Below, piece after piece: positions 17,668-18,343 of a stretch of 18,343 nucleotides of DNA. The notes under the pieces were generated by a model. It was given only the letters and a program-made list of their open reading frames with translations, ran no database searches and was not told where the DNA came from. This DNA comes from an uncultured Sutterella sp. (lineage in GTDB: Bacteria; Pseudomonadota; Gammaproteobacteria; Burkholderiales; Burkholderiaceae_F). Both the position numbers and the translations under genes were made by a program. The stretch's first letter is position 1. Each line of letters starts with the position of its first letter. The stretch covers positions 1 to 18,343 of the forward strand of contig CAKQKT010000026.1 of the NCBI GenBank assembly GCA_934249275.1. The letters run 5' to 3'.

Positions 17668-18228
17668 ATGCCTTCCCTGCTTACCGGACTCATCCAGTTT
17701 GTTTTTACAGCCGTTATGTCGATCCTCGGCGTGCTTCTTCTGTTGCGCGCATGGGTTTACGTGTGGGCTTTTTCTCCCCGTCATCCGATTGTGCAGCTCG
17801 CGCGACGCTCGACTGACTGGCTTGTGGAGCCGCTTTCGAAGTTCATTCCGAGGAGCGGATCTTACGATTGGCCAAGTCTGGCGGCTGCGCTTCTTGCCGC
17901 CGTCATCATGGTGCTTATGCAGCGCGTGCTGACCGGCATGCCCTATACGCCCGTCGGCCTGGTGATCGCGCCTCTGGCAACCGTTCTGCGCTGGGCGCTT
18001 GAAATGATGTCTTGGGGCGTCTTTATCTGGGTGGTGATGACCTGGCTTAGTCCGCAGAGTCCGATGACCTATGCATTGGGCACGCTGGTGGATCCGTTTG
18101 TTCGCCCCGTGCGGCGCATCATTCCGATGTTTGGCCGCTTCGATTTTTCTCCGATCGTCGTGATCCTGCTGACCAACATTCTGCTGATTCTTGTAACGCC
18201 GGTTTCTCACGGCTACATCCCTCTGTAA
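17668..18228 (+). CDS. YggT family integral membrane protein
   Basis: A 186-aa membrane protein made of two YGGT repeats, each a pair of hydrophobic segments ending in a conserved basic-proline motif: TDWLVEPLSKFIP then YDW in the first half, and DPFVRPVRRIIP then GRFDFSPIV in the second. The ATG at 17668 is preferred because AGGTG lies at 17654-17658; a GTG at 17656 would add only four residues and would overlap that site. YggT proteins have been linked to osmotic tolerance and cell-envelope or division functions in various bacteria, but the role here is unknown. It follows ampD by 33 bp and ends before a clear terminator. Confidence 0.92.
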   Translation: MPSLLTGLIQFVFTAVMSILGVLLLLRAWVYVWAFSPRHPIVQLARRSTDWLVEPLSKFIPRSGSYDWPSLAAALLAAVIMVLMQRVLTGMPYTPVGLVIAPLATVLRWALEMMSWGVFIWVVMTWLSPQSPMTYALGTLVDPFVRPVRRIIPMFGRFDFSPIVVILLTNILLILVTPVSHGYIPL

Positions 18229-18245
18229 TGGGAAGAGTTGGCTTG

Positions 18246-18284
18246 AAGGCGCTCCCTGCTGCGTAGGCTCGGAGCGCTTTTTGT
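18246..18284 (+). terminator. yggT intrinsic terminator
   Basis: AAGGCGCTCC (18246-18255) pairs with GGAGCGCTTT (18271-18280), with one G-T pair and a 15-nt loop, and is followed by TTG. It lies 18 bp after the yggT stop. The apparent group IIC intron begins two bases later. Confidence 0.88.
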
Positions 18285-18285
18285 T

Positions 18286-18343
18286 GTGTGCCAGGCATGG
18301 GCACAATCTAACGGGTGAAAGTCCCGAGCGCAGGGGATAGCAC
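18286..18343 (+). mobile_element. 5' end of a group IIC intron, cut by the window edge
   Basis: The stretch starts GTGTGCC, matching the GUGYG 5' end of group II introns. It shares with the Oceanobacillus iheyensis group IIC intron, as I remember it, the GGCATGGG block, TCTA, and GGGTGAAAGTCCCGA (there GGGUGAGAGUCCCGA). It forms GTGCC (18288-18292) with GGCAC (18300-18304), and CGGG (18312-18315) with CCCG (18323-18326), as domain I does. Class C introns characteristically insert just after intrinsic terminators, and this one starts right after the yggT terminator. The remaining domains and any reverse transcriptase/maturase gene would lie beyond the window, so activity cannot be judged. Confidence 0.8.

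Noticed and set aside
17149..18306. Open frame of 385 codons on the minus strand across ampD and yggT
   Set aside because: It runs antisense through two recognised genes and a terminator, with a His/Arg/Lys-rich composition typical of a shadow frame.

Overview
The window (18,343 bp, moderately GC-rich) is ordinary-looking chromosome of a Gram-negative betaproteobacterium. Gene content (Tol envelope machinery, YbgC, AmpD, octaprenyl diphosphate synthase, YpjD beside Ffh, a PP0621-type protein beside AmpD, a betaproteobacterial-type YggT) points to Burkholderiales. A Sutterella-like member of Sutterellaceae is my best guess, but that genus-level placement is inference. Nearly all genes are housekeeping and were identified from motifs and remembered homologues, not from searches.

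Layout. (1) 1-254, minus strand: two identical tRNA-Pro(CGG) genes in tandem, lying just downstream of ispB (269-1267, minus). (2) 1268-1567 is a divergent promoter region between ispB and rplU-rpmA (1568-2176, plus), followed by a terminator. (3) Plus strand: obgE with a hairpin leader (2464-3531), an NCS2 nucleobase permease (3645-4958), proB (5117-6244) and proS (6398-8143). Each of the obgE, permease and proS genes is followed by a good intrinsic terminator; a terminator-shaped hairpin lies between proB and proS. (4) A bidirectional terminator (8190-8223) separates proS from the convergent tol genes on the minus strand, transcribed ybgC, tolQ, tolR, tolA (11092 down to 8241). (5) Further upstream on the same strand is a tight cluster ffh, ruvC, ruvA, ruvB and an unrecognised polytopic membrane protein (15545 down to 11202). 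(6) After a 388-bp divergent intergenic region the plus strand carries ypjD/ccsA-like, a PP0621-like zinc-ligand protein, ampD and yggT (15934-18228), ending with a terminator. (7) The last 58 bp look like the 5' end of a group IIC intron inserted just after the yggT terminator.

How the genes work together. rplU, rpmA and ObgE serve the large ribosomal subunit; proB (proline synthesis), proS (prolyl-tRNA formation) and the two tRNA-Pro genes lie in the same 8 kb, although on different strands and units. YbgC and TolQRA form the inner-membrane part of the Tol-Pal cell-envelope system, but tolB and pal are absent here. RuvABC is the complete Holliday-junction branch migration and resolution set, sharing a transcription direction with the SRP GTPase Ffh.

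I found no CRISPR array, prophage, transposase or defence operon. The least ordinary items are the truncated group IIC intron at the right edge, terminator-shaped hairpins inside ampD and in front of proS, a hairpin in the obgE leader, and the membrane protein whose start overlaps the end of ruvB.
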